NCBI GenBank assembly: GCA_014379705.1
Contig: JACMLI010000694.1
Location: 1 to 24,166, forward strand
Reading direction: 5' to 3'
Origin: Gemmatimonadaceae bacterium
Lineage (GTDB): Bacteria; Gemmatimonadota; Gemmatimonadetes; Gemmatimonadales; Gemmatimonadaceae
Length of the DNA stretch: 24,166 nt
The first letter of the stretch is position 1. Each line of letters begins with the position of its first letter. A program made the translations under genes and the position numbers. Shown here in pieces: positions 1 to 6,773 of the stretch. The notes beneath the pieces are model-generated. The model saw only the letters and a list, made by a program, of their open reading frames with translations. It was not told where the DNA came from and ran no database searches.

Positions 1-1
1 C

Positions 2-106
2 GGCGGCGTGGCCGTGCTGCTCCTTGCGTCTGCGCTGGTGGCGTGCTGGATCCCGGGACGTCGCGCTGCCCGCATTCGGCCCCTGGAAGCGATTGCTAGT
101 GACTGA
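2..106 (+). CDS. C-terminal end of a MacB/ADOP-type ABC transporter permease (partial)
   Basis: The window opens inside a reading frame that ends with TGA at 104-106. The 34 visible residues are a hydrophobic helix (GVAVLLLASALVACWIPG) followed by the basic stretch RRAARIRPLEAIASD. A last transmembrane helix, then P-x-RRAAR-x-xPLEAI, is the usual C-terminus of FtsX/MacB-type permeases, including the duplicated orphan permeases (ADOP) common in Acidobacteriota and Gemmatimonadota. Such proteins sit in the inner membrane and work in macrolide-, lipoprotein- or peptide-export complexes. The transported substrate cannot be read from this fragment. The gene begins outside the window, and a CTAG repeat array starts two bases after its stop codon. 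Confidence 0.75.
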   Translation, partial: GGVAVLLLASALVACWIPGRRAARIRPLEAIASD

Positions 107-107
107 T

Positions 108-160
108 GGACTAGTCCACTAGTCCCACTAGTCCCACTAGTCCCACTAGTCCACTAGTCC
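108..160. repeat. Short tandem array of CTAGTCC(C)A units
   Basis: Six CTAG tetranucleotides start at 111, 119, 128, 137, 146 and 154, so the period is 8 or 9 bp. The unit is ACTAGTCC or ACTAGTCCC, and the first copy forms the palindrome GGACTAGTCC. CTAG is normally rare in bacterial DNA, so six copies in 53 bp is striking. The array lies directly after the permease stop codon. A related, larger array lies at 3271-3410, on the far side of the regulator/phosphatase unit. Confidence 0.9.
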
Positions 161-173
161 ATAAACGCCCGAA

Positions 174-210
174 TGGGGTCCGCTCGCGCCCTAACGCGAA
201 ACGGACCCCA
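174..210. terminator. Strong hairpin between the permease gene and the leftward operon
   Basis: TGGGGTCCG (174-182) pairs perfectly with CGGACCCCA (202-210). Inside this stem, TCGCG (184-188) pairs with CGCGA (195-199) around a CCCTAA loop. The hairpin lies between the end of the rightward permease gene and the end of the leftward operon, where a bidirectional terminator would be expected. There is no long T-run on either side, so intrinsic termination is inferred from stem strength and position only. Confidence 0.5.
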
Positions 211-263
211 CCTTTCCTGAACCGGTCGGCGCGGTGCGCCGGTCAGCCCGCTCGTGCTTTGTG

Positions 264-308
264 CTAGCGGCTTAAAGCGATCCGCGCCGTTCTGGGGTCA
301 GTAGACAA
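264..308 (-). CDS. Possible 14-residue peptide behind a perfect Shine-Dalgarno sequence
   Basis: On the minus strand AGGAGGTGATCC (321-310) is an exact 12-base complement of the usual 3' end of 16S rRNA. Seven bases after its AGGAGG core is TTG at 308-306, which opens a frame reading MSTDPRTARIALSR and ending in TAG at 264. The spacing is ideal, but the frame is tiny, starts with TTG and has no recognisable family. It lies about 90 bp downstream of the membrane-protein stop codon, in the same direction as that operon. A GTG inside the Shine-Dalgarno sequence opens another 14-codon frame. The remaining sequence between 161 and 399 holds no other gene that I can support. Confidence 0.15.
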   Translation of the reverse strand: MSTDPRTARIALSR

Positions 309-399
309 AGGATCACCTCCTCGCATGCAGGGTGGACGCCAAGGGCTCCTGTACGGCTTGTACGATAATCAGTCGTGCCAGCGACCGGAACCGGGGATC

Positions 400-822
400 T
401 CAGGGAAGCGGAGTGATCGGTACCGGGGTGCGTTCCCGCTTCGCGCCGAAGGTCTCGACCCGTTGATGAGCGGCGCCGAGGGCCGGTGCCGGGGTTACGA
501 GGCCGAGGGCTGGATCGCCGACGCGACGCGGGCGGAGCGCCACCCAGGCAAGCCACATCAATAGCGGGGGCACGCTCAGCCAGAGCAGCAGTTCCGTGGT
601 CGAAATAGACGCCGACCAGACGGTGGTCGCCTCCTGCACCATCTTGAGGTTGAGCGTGGTGTTCTCGAAGTTGGCCCCAATCGAGCCCTTGGCGTCCGGT
701 CGCGACACCCGCCAGGCAACGGAAAGCGGGCGCCAGAGGGTCGTTGCGCCGAGCACGGTCCAGTAGCCCAGCCACGCGTACATGAGCTGGCGGGGGGTCA
801 TGCGACGGATCCATCCCAACAT
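400..822 (-). CDS. Hypothetical small membrane protein
   Basis: This 140-residue protein matches no family I recognise. It has two clear hydrophobic segments, near residues 12-30 (MYAWLGYWTVLGATTLW) and 77-96 (LLLWLSVPPLLMWLAWVAL). Between them is a polar, probably extracytoplasmic loop of about 45 residues, and a proline-rich tail follows. The ATG at 822 has a strong ribosome binding site (GGAGGACG) just upstream, which decides the start. It is the third gene of a leftward operon behind the HAD phosphatase and the SemiSWEET-like gene, 120 bp after the latter, so it may be co-transcribed. A role in the same membrane process is inference from position only. Confidence 0.7.
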   Translation of the reverse strand: MLGWIRRMTPRQLMYAWLGYWTVLGATTLWRPLSVAWRVSRPDAKGSIGANFENTTLNLKMVQEATTVWSASISTTELLLWLSVPPLLMWLAWVALRPRRVGDPALGLVTPAPALGAAHQRVETFGAKRERTPVPITPLP

Positions 823-942
823 GTCGTCCTCCTGTCATGCCGTCTCGCGCCAACGGACGCCGAGCCGATACGTCCCAAGTGATACCGTTCGGATTCCCAT
901 GATGTTCACGCACGCACAGGACGTCGAGACCCGCGCCAGCGC

Positions 943-1170
943 TCAGGGGGAGGCCAGGGATTTGTCGCGGTGACGCCAGGTCGTCCAGACCGCAGCTGCG
1001 AGCACGAGCACGTTTGCCACCACCACCGGCGGTGCCTCGATGGCGATGCCGTACCCGAGCCAGAGCAGGGCTCCCGCCATTTGCACGCGTCGCAGCACCT
1101 GTTGGCGCCGCGCGAAGTAGGAGGCGGTAAAGACCACGGTCGCCGCCCATCCGATCCACGTGACATTCAT
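943..1170 (-). CDS. SemiSWEET-like or YgjV-like three-helix membrane protein
   Basis: The 75-residue protein appears to be three transmembrane helices: residues about 5-22, 31-46 and 50-67. The second and third read like the end of a bacterial SemiSWEET sugar transporter, with a W-L-GYGI motif followed by a helix starting V-V-ANVLVL; SWEET proteins bind sugar through a conserved Trp and Asn in these places. The first helix lacks the PQ-loop motif of classical SemiSWEETs, so a YgjV-like or other small three-helix family is also possible. The ATG (1170-1168) overlaps the TGA of the upstream phosphatase as ATGA, which implies translational coupling and fixes this start over a longer in-frame one at 1233. 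SemiSWEETs work as dimers in the inner membrane. Confidence 0.7.
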   Translation of the reverse strand: MNVTWIGWAATVVFTASYFARRQQVLRRVQMAGALLWLGYGIAIEAPPVVVANVLVLAAAVWTTWRHRDKSLASP

Positions 1171-2009
1171 GACGCGGCCGGCAGGATGACGGTTTCGCCA
1201 ATGCTCAGGCGGTCCGTGGTTCCCTGTCTCCATTCGCGCAACGTGAGGCCGTTGGCCGCGAACAGGGAATGGATCTCGCTCGGCGCACGCTCCATCACTT
1301 GCTCGAGCACCGGTACCATGATGCTGAAGGCGTGGTCGCTGAGCACGGTGTGGCGCGCAATCTGGGCGAGCTGCCGGTTCTCCGAGACGGCGATGGTGAA
1401 GCCGTGGCGGTTGTTGACGTGGAGCATGACATGCACGTCGGAACTCCCGTCACCTACGTAGATGACGTGTTCCGGCGCGATGCCAAGCGAGCGGACCAGT
1501 TCATCGAGGACGGCCACCTTGCCGTAGCCGGCTGGAACGCGACGGATCGCGCGCACTTCACCGGATGTGGGGTCCCAGTCGAACTCCGTGCCGAAGATGC
1601 GCTCCGGGGGCAGCATGCCCTCGAGGGCCGACTCCACGACCTCGCGGGGCGCCGCGGATATCACGTAGAAGGAGAACGCGGTGTCGTCGAGCCCACGGCT
1701 GAGGAGCGCCACCAGGCCTGGAATCGCGCGCTTGAGTCGGACGCGGCGTCCGGCCTCGATGAGATGCTCGCGACGCACGCCGCGAAATTCCGGGTCGTGG
1801 CGGATGAGGTATGCGAGCTCGCCGCCTTGTTGGATGAGGTTACTGCGGGCGAGACCATCAACCTTCTGCTGGAAACCGCGGACGCCAAGCAGGTCGGCGA
1901 GGACGAGGCCGGAGTCGTTGAAGCTGAGTGTCTGGTCGAAGTCCGAGGCGATGAGGAAGTGGCGGTTTGACTTGGGAGCTGACAATCGGTCCTCCATGCT
2001 TTGTGGCAT
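1167..2009 (-). CDS. HAD-superfamily phosphatase (phosphoserine phosphatase-like)
   Basis: The 280-residue cytosolic protein shows the HAD motifs in order. Motif I is SDFDQT, with nucleophile Asp23 and general acid Asp25. Motif II is in FYVISAAP, motif III is the Lys of GYGKVAVLDEL, and motif IV is YVGDGSSD. The helical cap between motifs I and II fits the SerB/MtnX-like group, which hydrolyses small phosphomonoesters. The exact substrate is not evident. The gene leads a leftward operon, is coupled by ATGA to a possible sugar transporter, and is divergent from a GntR/LacI-type regulator, so a sugar phosphate substrate is a reasonable inference. A second in-frame ATG four codons in is an alternative start; neither has a clear Shine-Dalgarno sequence. 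A perfect TATAAT on the minus strand (2033-2028) lies about 19 bp upstream. Confidence 0.85.
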   Translation of the reverse strand: MPQSMEDRLSAPKSNRHFLIASDFDQTLSFNDSGLVLADLLGVRGFQQKVDGLARSNLIQQGGELAYLIRHDPEFRGVRREHLIEAGRRVRLKRAIPGLVALLSRGLDDTAFSFYVISAAPREVVESALEGMLPPERIFGTEFDWDPTSGEVRAIRRVPAGYGKVAVLDELVRSLGIAPEHVIYVGDGSSDVHVMLHVNNRHGFTIAVSENRQLAQIARHTVLSDHAFSIMVPVLEQVMERAPSEIHSLFAANGLTLREWRQGTTDRLSIGETVILPAAS

Positions 2010-2019
2010 TACGGAAGCG

Positions 2020-2133
2020 TCGGAGTTATTATATCAGCTTCTAGTGCAGGTTAGAAGGGCATGGACTCCAGCTGTTACCACACACGGTGCCGGCGTCAGG
2101 TGTCCCGTTCTAACGCTTCTGTTATAACAACTT
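2020..2133. promoter_or_regulatory. AT-rich divergent promoter region with matching operator-like motifs
   Basis: AGTTATTATATCAG (2024-2037) and CTGTTATAACAACT (2119-2132) are inverted copies of one 14-mer, matching at 12 of 14 positions. The left copy contains a perfect minus-strand TATAAT (2033-2028) for the phosphatase operon. The right copy contains TATAAC (2123-2128), six bases before the regulator ATG. A second motif, TTCTAAC, lies at 2108-2114 on the plus strand and at 2056-2050 on the minus strand. In the latter place it falls 17 bp from the TATAAT and so sits at -35. CTTCTA at 2039-2044 faces it to give a CTTCTA-N7-TAGAAG-like dyad. Placement over both -10 boxes suggests one repressor, probably the adjacent regulator, controls both directions. 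Confidence 0.6.
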
Positions 2134-3228
2134 ATGCCTCGCCACTCACAGCCCAAACACGCCCACGTCTTTGCCACCCTCCAACGAGAGATCGGTAGCG
2201 GTCGCTGGAAGCGTGGAGAGCGGCTCCCCAGTGAGTCGGAGCTCGTCGACCGATTCGGGTTGTCCCGCATCACCGTGGGGCGCGCCATGCGCGACCTGCA
2301 GGCCGCAGGTATCGTGGACCGGCGAGCCGGGTCCGGGAGCTACGTCTCCGGGGTGAGTGCCCAGCCCTCTCTCGCGTTCGGTCTCCTCATCCCGAACCTG
2401 GGCGAGAGCGAGATCTTCGAGCCGATCTGCCGGGGGATGATGGCGTCTCCCCTCGCGCGCGAGCACGACCTGTTGTGGGGCAGCGCGCCCTCGAGCGGGG
2501 CGTCGCGCGAAAGTGCGGCGTGGGCGCTGTGCCAGCACTACATCGAGCGCCGCGTGTCCGGCGTCTTCTTCGCCCCGCTGGAGTTCTCGGACGCATCGGC
2601 CGCCACCAACCAACGCATCGGCGACGCGCTCGACGCGGCCGGGATTCCGCTCGTGCTCCTCGATCGCCCACTGCATCCGTGGCCGGAGGAAGGCCGCCAC
2701 GACCTTGTCGGCATCGACAACCGCCGCGCCGGCTACGTGATGGCCACGCACCTGCTGCGCCTGGGGTGCACGCGCCTCGCCTTCGTCGGGCTGCCTAACG
2801 CCGCGTCCACGGTCAACGCGCGCGAGACCGGATATCGCGAGGCCGCGCGCCGGTTCGGGCTCTCGCCCGAGCAGGCCCGGGTGCATCGCGTCGATCCCGA
2901 TGGGGCCGGCGCCGTGGCAACCATCATGGGCGATGACCAGCCCCACGGCATCGTCTGCGCGAACGACCGGACCGCCGGGCAGCTCATGCACGCGATGCGC
3001 CGCCTCGGCTTCCAGGTCCCGCGCGACACCCGCCTCGTCGGCATCGACGACGTGGAATACGCGCGCCTCCTTCCCGTTCCCCTTACCACGCTGCGACAGC
3101 CCACGCAGCACATGGGCGAAACGGCGCTCGCCGCGATGCTCGACCGCGTACAGCATCGCGAGCTCCCGCCGCGCGACATCCGGCTGCATTGCGAGGTCGT
3201 CGTACGCGAATCGTGCGGCGCGAGGTAG
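2134..3228 (+). CDS. GntR-type transcriptional regulator with LacI-type sensor domain
   Basis: Residues about 9-75 form a GntR winged helix-turn-helix: LPSESELVDRFGLSRITVGRAM, then a wing with RRAGSGSYVSG. From about residue 82 (AFGLLIPNLG) to the end is a LacI/PurR-type periplasmic-binding fold, with typical stretches GVFFAPLE, GIPLVLLDRP, VGIDN, GYVMATHLLRLGCTRLAFVG, IVCANDRTAG and LVGIDDVEYARLLPVPLTTLRQP. This arrangement is known from AraR of Bacillus subtilis, a sugar-responsive repressor. The 364-residue length fits. The gene is divergent from the phosphatase operon. No Shine-Dalgarno sequence precedes the ATG, and a -10-like TATAAC ends six bases upstream, so the mRNA may be leaderless. 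The effector is unknown; a sugar or sugar derivative is inferred from the family. Confidence 0.92.
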   Translation: MPRHSQPKHAHVFATLQREIGSGRWKRGERLPSESELVDRFGLSRITVGRAMRDLQAAGIVDRRAGSGSYVSGVSAQPSLAFGLLIPNLGESEIFEPICRGMMASPLAREHDLLWGSAPSSGASRESAAWALCQHYIERRVSGVFFAPLEFSDASAATNQRIGDALDAAGIPLVLLDRPLHPWPEEGRHDLVGIDNRRAGYVMATHLLRLGCTRLAFVGLPNAASTVNARETGYREAARRFGLSPEQARVHRVDPDGAGAVATIMGDDQPHGIVCANDRTAGQLMHAMRRLGFQVPRDTRLVGIDDVEYARLLPVPLTTLRQPTQHMGETALAAMLDRVQHRELPPRDIRLHCEVVVRESCGAR

Positions 3229-3270
3229 CGTTGCGGGTCCGCGCGCCGGGAGCGAGGTTCACGGCGTTTG

Positions 3271-3410
3271 AGACTAGTGGACTAGCTGACTAGTGGACTA
3301 GTGGTGGACGGGTGGACGACTCGTCGACTGGCCCACTATTCCACTAGCCCACTCCACTAGTCCACTAGTCCACTAGCCCACTAGCCCACTAGCCCACTAG
3401 CCCACTAGTC
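3271..3410. repeat. CTAG octamer array with dyad symmetry
   Basis: Twelve CTAG tetranucleotides occur here. Four lie on the left at 3274, 3282, 3290 and 3298, written as GTGGACTA units with an exact 8-bp period. Eight lie on the right at 3344, 3357, 3365, 3373, 3381, 3389, 3397 and 3405, written as CCACTAGT or CCACTAGC, again with an exact 8-bp period from 3357 on. The left units are the reverse complement of the right ones, so the array could fold into a long hairpin or cruciform centred near 3320. It ends seven bases before the start codon of the tricorn gene and so forms that gene's 5' leader or promoter region. No usual promoter or ribosome binding site is visible there. Confidence 0.9.
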
Positions 3411-3415
3411 CCCAC

Positions 3416-6400
3416 ATGCCCCGTCGCATCCTTTCGCTCTGCGTCGTCCTCGCCGCGCTGTCACAGCCGGTCGCGGCCCAGGAGACGCTCCTCCTGCGCA
3501 TGCCCACCGTGAGCGAGCGACACATCGCGTTCGCCTACGCCAGCAACATCTGGGTCGTGGACCGCGCGGGCGGGCAGGCACGCCGCCTGACCTCGTTCCA
3601 GGGGTCCTCCTCAGAACCGCAGTTGTCGCCAGACGGCCGCTCGGTTGCGTTCACCGGCACCTACGCCGGGAATGCCGACGTCTACGTCGTGCCGGTGGAG
3701 GGCGGGGACCCGGTGCGGCTCACGTGGCACCCGGGGAATGACGGCGCCGCCGGCTGGACCCCGGACGGCAAGCGCGTCGTGTTCACCAGCGGACGTGCCA
3801 GCCACGCACCCAACGCCGTCCCGAGATTCTGGACGGTACCGACGGCGGGGGGCATGGAGGAACCGATGGCACTCCCGCGCGCCTTCCAGGGGCACATCAG
3901 TCCCGATGGTGGTCGCATCGCGTATCGCATGGCCAGTTCCTGGGACGACGAGCGGCGCAACTATCGCGGCGGGCAGAACAAGCCGATCTGGGTGGTCGAC
4001 CTCACGTCGTACGCCACCGACACGATCCCGCGGCCGATCAACTCCAAGGAACTCGAGCCGGCGTGGGTCGGCGACGACGTCTTCTTCATCTCCGACCGCG
4101 ACGGCGTGCAGAACGTGTGGAAGTACGGCTCGCGCACGAAATCACTCGCGCAGGTCACGACCTACCGCGACTTCGACGTCAAGACGTTAGGCACGGGCGC
4201 CGGCATGGTCGTCTTCGAGCAGGCCGGGCGCATTCACCTGCTCGACCCCAAGACGGGCAGCGAGAAGGTGGTGCCGATCACGGTGAAGGCGGACTTCCCG
4301 TGGATCATGCCGCAGTGGAAGGACGTGACGTCGCGCATGGCCAACCTCGCGCTTTCGCCCACGGGCAAGCGCGCGCTCGTCGAAGCCCGTGGCGAGATCT
4401 TCACGATTCCCTCGGACAAGGGCGACGTCCGCAACCTCACGCGGTCGAGCGGCGCCGCCGAGCGCATGCCCACGTGGAGCCCCGACGGCCAGTCGATCGC
4501 CTGGTTCTCGGACGCCTCGGGCGAATACAAGCTCATGGTCTCTTCCCAGGACGGCATCACGTCGCAGAAGTCCATCGACCTGCCGGGCATGAGCTTCCCG
4601 TACACCGCGTCGTGGTCGCCGGACTCGAGGAAGATCGTGTTCACCGACGTGCACCTGAAGCTCTGGGTGGTGGACATCGCGAGCGGTGTGTCGAAGAAGC
4701 ACGATGGCGATCCCGTCATGGATCCCGAGCGCTCGATGGACCCGGTGTGGAGCCCGGATTCGACGTGGATCGCGTTCGCGCGCCGCGCGCCGTCGCTGTA
4801 TCGCGTGATCGTCGTGATGAACGCCGAGACGGGCGAGCAGAAACAGGTGACGGATGGCCTGGCCGATGCGACCGCGCCGGCGTGGGACACGAACGGCAAG
4901 TACCTGTGGTTCCTCGCCAGCACGAACCTCGCGTTAGGCTCGCAGTGGCTCGACATGACGAACTACGACCGGCCGCTCAACCGGGCGCTCTACGTCACGG
5001 TCCTCAAGTCCGGCGAGCCGACGCCCTTCACGCCGGAGAGCGACGACGAACCCGCGGTGGCCGACCGCCCTGCACCCAGCGCCCCGCCTGTCACGCCCTC
5101 CACGCCCGCTCGCGCGCCCAACGTCACGATCGACTTCAGTGGCATTGAAAAGCGGATCATCGCCGTGCCGGGCATTGCGCAACGCAGCTATGCACAGCTC
5201 CGCGCCGGCGCCCCGGGCACCGTGTTCTTCACGGAGAACGTGCCCGCGTCAGGGACGGGCGGGGGCCAGCAAGGGTCTCCGCTGCACCGCTATTCGTTGC
5301 GGGATCGGCGTGCCGTGCCGTTTGCGACCGGCGTCGCGCAATACACCGTGAGCGCCGATGGACGGAAGCTCCTGTATCGCACGGGCGGGCCGCAGGGTGC
5401 GCTCTTTCTCGTCGACGCGAGCACTCCGGCGGCTCCGGCCGCCAACTCCGGCCGCCTCAATGCCACGCTCCGCATGTGGTGGGATGGCAAGGCCGAGTTT
5501 GCCCAGATCTTCGAGGAAGGGCGTCGCAAGGTGCGCGACTACTTCTATGTGCCGAACCTGCATGGGACCGACTGGCCGAAGGTCGTGGCGCAATACAAGC
5601 CCTTCCTCGCCCACGTCGCGCATCGTGAGGACCTGAACTACCTGCTCGACTGGATGGAAGGCGAGACCGCCGTGGGCCACTCGTACGTGCGGGGCGGGGA
5701 CATGCCGGCCGTCCCGGACGCCAATGGCGGATTGCTGGGCACCGACTTCACGATCGCGAATGGACGCTACCAGTTCTCGCGCGTGTACGACTCCGAGAGC
5801 TGGAACCCCGACTTGCGGGCGCCTCTCGCCACCGCTGGCGTGGAGGTGAAGGCGGGCGAGTACCTGCTCGCGGTCGACGGCGAGGACCTGCGGGCCACCG
5901 ACAACGTCTATCGCCTGCTCGATGGCACCGCCAATCGCCAGACCGTGCTCACGGTGAACACGCGCCCGGTCATGGAAGGTGCGCGGCGCGTGACCGTGGT
6001 CCCGGTCGACAACGAGCAGGGCCTGCGCACGCGCGCGTGGGTCGAGGGTAACCGACGCCTCGTGGACTCGCTGTCGGGCGGCAAGCTCGCCTACCTCCAC
6101 CTGCCGAACACCGGCCAGGGGGGCTACACGTCGTTCAACCGCTATTACTTCGCGCAGCAGGACAAGCAGGGCGCCGTGGTGGACGAACGGTACAACGGCG
6201 GTGGCTCGGCGGCCGACTACATCATCGAGCTCCTGAGCCGCGACTTCGATGGCTACTTCAACAACCCCGTCGGCGATCGCAAGCCGTTCACCAGCCCGGC
6301 AGCGGGTATTTGGGGTCCGAAGGTGATGATCATCAACGAGATGGCGGGCTCCGGCGGGGACCTCATGCCGTACATGTTCCGCCGCCGCAAGATCGGGCCC

Positions 6401-6697
6401 CTGGTGGGCACTCGCACGTGGGGCGGACTGGTGGCGACGTCCGACCAGGCCCCCTTCGTGGATGGCGGTGGCCTTGTGGCGCCGCGGCTCGGCTTCTTTG
6501 ATCGCGACGGCAGGTGGGCCGTGGAGAACGAAGGCGTTGGCCCCGACATCGACGTCGAGAACTTCCCGCGCGAGGTGATCGCCGGCCACGACCCGCAGCT
6601 CGAACGCGCCGTCGCTGAAGCCATGAAGCTGCTGCAGTCGAACCCGGTGGTGCTCAAGAAGGAGCCGGCGGGGCCAACGTGGGGGAAGCGGCCCTGA
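3416..6697 (+). CDS. Secreted tricorn-type protease (peptidase S41 family)
   Basis: The 1093-residue protein starts with a signal peptide (MPRRILSLCVVLAALSQPVAAQ), so it acts in the periplasm or outside, unlike archaeal cytosolic tricorn. Residues about 25-520 are beta-propeller repeats with many SPDGR/SPDSR-type blade motifs. A low-complexity Pro/Ala linker lies near 545-565. The C-terminal half carries the C1 region with GHSY (His755), a PDZ domain near 800-870 (AGVEVKAGEYLLAVDGEDL), and the C2 region with EMAGSGGD (Ser979) and ENEGVGPDI (Glu1039), which correspond to the catalytic His, Ser and Glu of tricorn. Tricorn degrades oligopeptides, so a role in peptide scavenging is likely. The ATG has no Shine-Dalgarno sequence and directly follows the CTAG array; the signal peptide supports this start. 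Confidence 0.95.
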   Translation: MPRRILSLCVVLAALSQPVAAQETLLLRMPTVSERHIAFAYASNIWVVDRAGGQARRLTSFQGSSSEPQLSPDGRSVAFTGTYAGNADVYVVPVEGGDPVRLTWHPGNDGAAGWTPDGKRVVFTSGRASHAPNAVPRFWTVPTAGGMEEPMALPRAFQGHISPDGGRIAYRMASSWDDERRNYRGGQNKPIWVVDLTSYATDTIPRPINSKELEPAWVGDDVFFISDRDGVQNVWKYGSRTKSLAQVTTYRDFDVKTLGTGAGMVVFEQAGRIHLLDPKTGSEKVVPITVKADFPWIMPQWKDVTSRMANLALSPTGKRALVEARGEIFTIPSDKGDVRNLTRSSGAAERMPTWSPDGQSIAWFSDASGEYKLMVSSQDGITSQKSIDLPGMSFPYTASWSPDSRKIVFTDVHLKLWVVDIASGVSKKHDGDPVMDPERSMDPVWSPDSTWIAFARRAPSLYRVIVVMNAETGEQKQVTDGLADATAPAWDTNGKYLWFLASTNLALGSQWLDMTNYDRPLNRALYVTVLKSGEPTPFTPESDDEPAVADRPAPSAPPVTPSTPARAPNVTIDFSGIEKRIIAVPGIAQRSYAQLRAGAPGTVFFTENVPASGTGGGQQGSPLHRYSLRDRRAVPFATGVAQYTVSADGRKLLYRTGGPQGALFLVDASTPAAPAANSGRLNATLRMWWDGKAEFAQIFEEGRRKVRDYFYVPNLHGTDWPKVVAQYKPFLAHVAHREDLNYLLDWMEGETAVGHSYVRGGDMPAVPDANGGLLGTDFTIANGRYQFSRVYDSESWNPDLRAPLATAGVEVKAGEYLLAVDGEDLRATDNVYRLLDGTANRQTVLTVNTRPVMEGARRVTVVPVDNEQGLRTRAWVEGNRRLVDSLSGGKLAYLHLPNTGQGGYTSFNRYYFAQQDKQGAVVDERYNGGGSAADYIIELLSRDFDGYFNNPVGDRKPFTSPAAGIWGPKVMIINEMAGSGGDLMPYMFRRRKIGPLVGTRTWGGLVATSDQAPFVDGGGLVAPRLGFFDRDGRWAVENEGVGPDIDVENFPREVIAGHDPQLERAVAEAMKLLQSNPVVLKKEPAGPTWGKRP

Positions 6698-6707
6698 GGC
6701 GTAGACA

Positions 6708-6772
6708 GTGAATGGTGAATGGTGAATGGTGAATGGTGAATCGGCGCACTCCTCCCCGGTTCACGATTCACC
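6708..6772. repeat. GTGAATG heptamer array and hairpin between convergent genes
   Basis: Five head-to-tail 7-bp units run from 6708 to 6742: four exact GTGAATG copies and a last GTGAATC. The end of the array, GGTGAATC (6735-6742), is matched by the inverted copy GATTCACC (6765-6772), giving an 8-bp stem with a 22-base loop. The element fills the space between the stop codon of the tricorn gene and that of the leftward CbrC-family gene. It could act as a bidirectional terminator, though no T-run is present. Confidence 0.85.
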
Positions 6773-6773
6773 G

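Noticed and set aside
310..321. Exact match to the 3' end of 16S rRNA, possibly an rRNA fragment
   Set aside because: Only these twelve bases match; flanking sequence does not look like 16S. It reads as a strong ribosome binding site on the minus strand instead.
2146..3189. 347-codon minus-strand frame opposite the regulator
   Set aside because: The plus frame contains clear GntR and LacI-type motifs; the opposite frame is low-complexity and matches nothing.
3271..3410. CTAG array as a CRISPR
   Set aside because: The units are 8 bp with no spacers, so the structure is a simple tandem repeat.
5249..6589. Long open frame (446 codons) on the minus strand opposite the tricorn gene
   Set aside because: It is a shadow created by G+C-rich codon use. 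The plus-strand frame has full tricorn motifs and a signal peptide, and the minus frame resembles no family.
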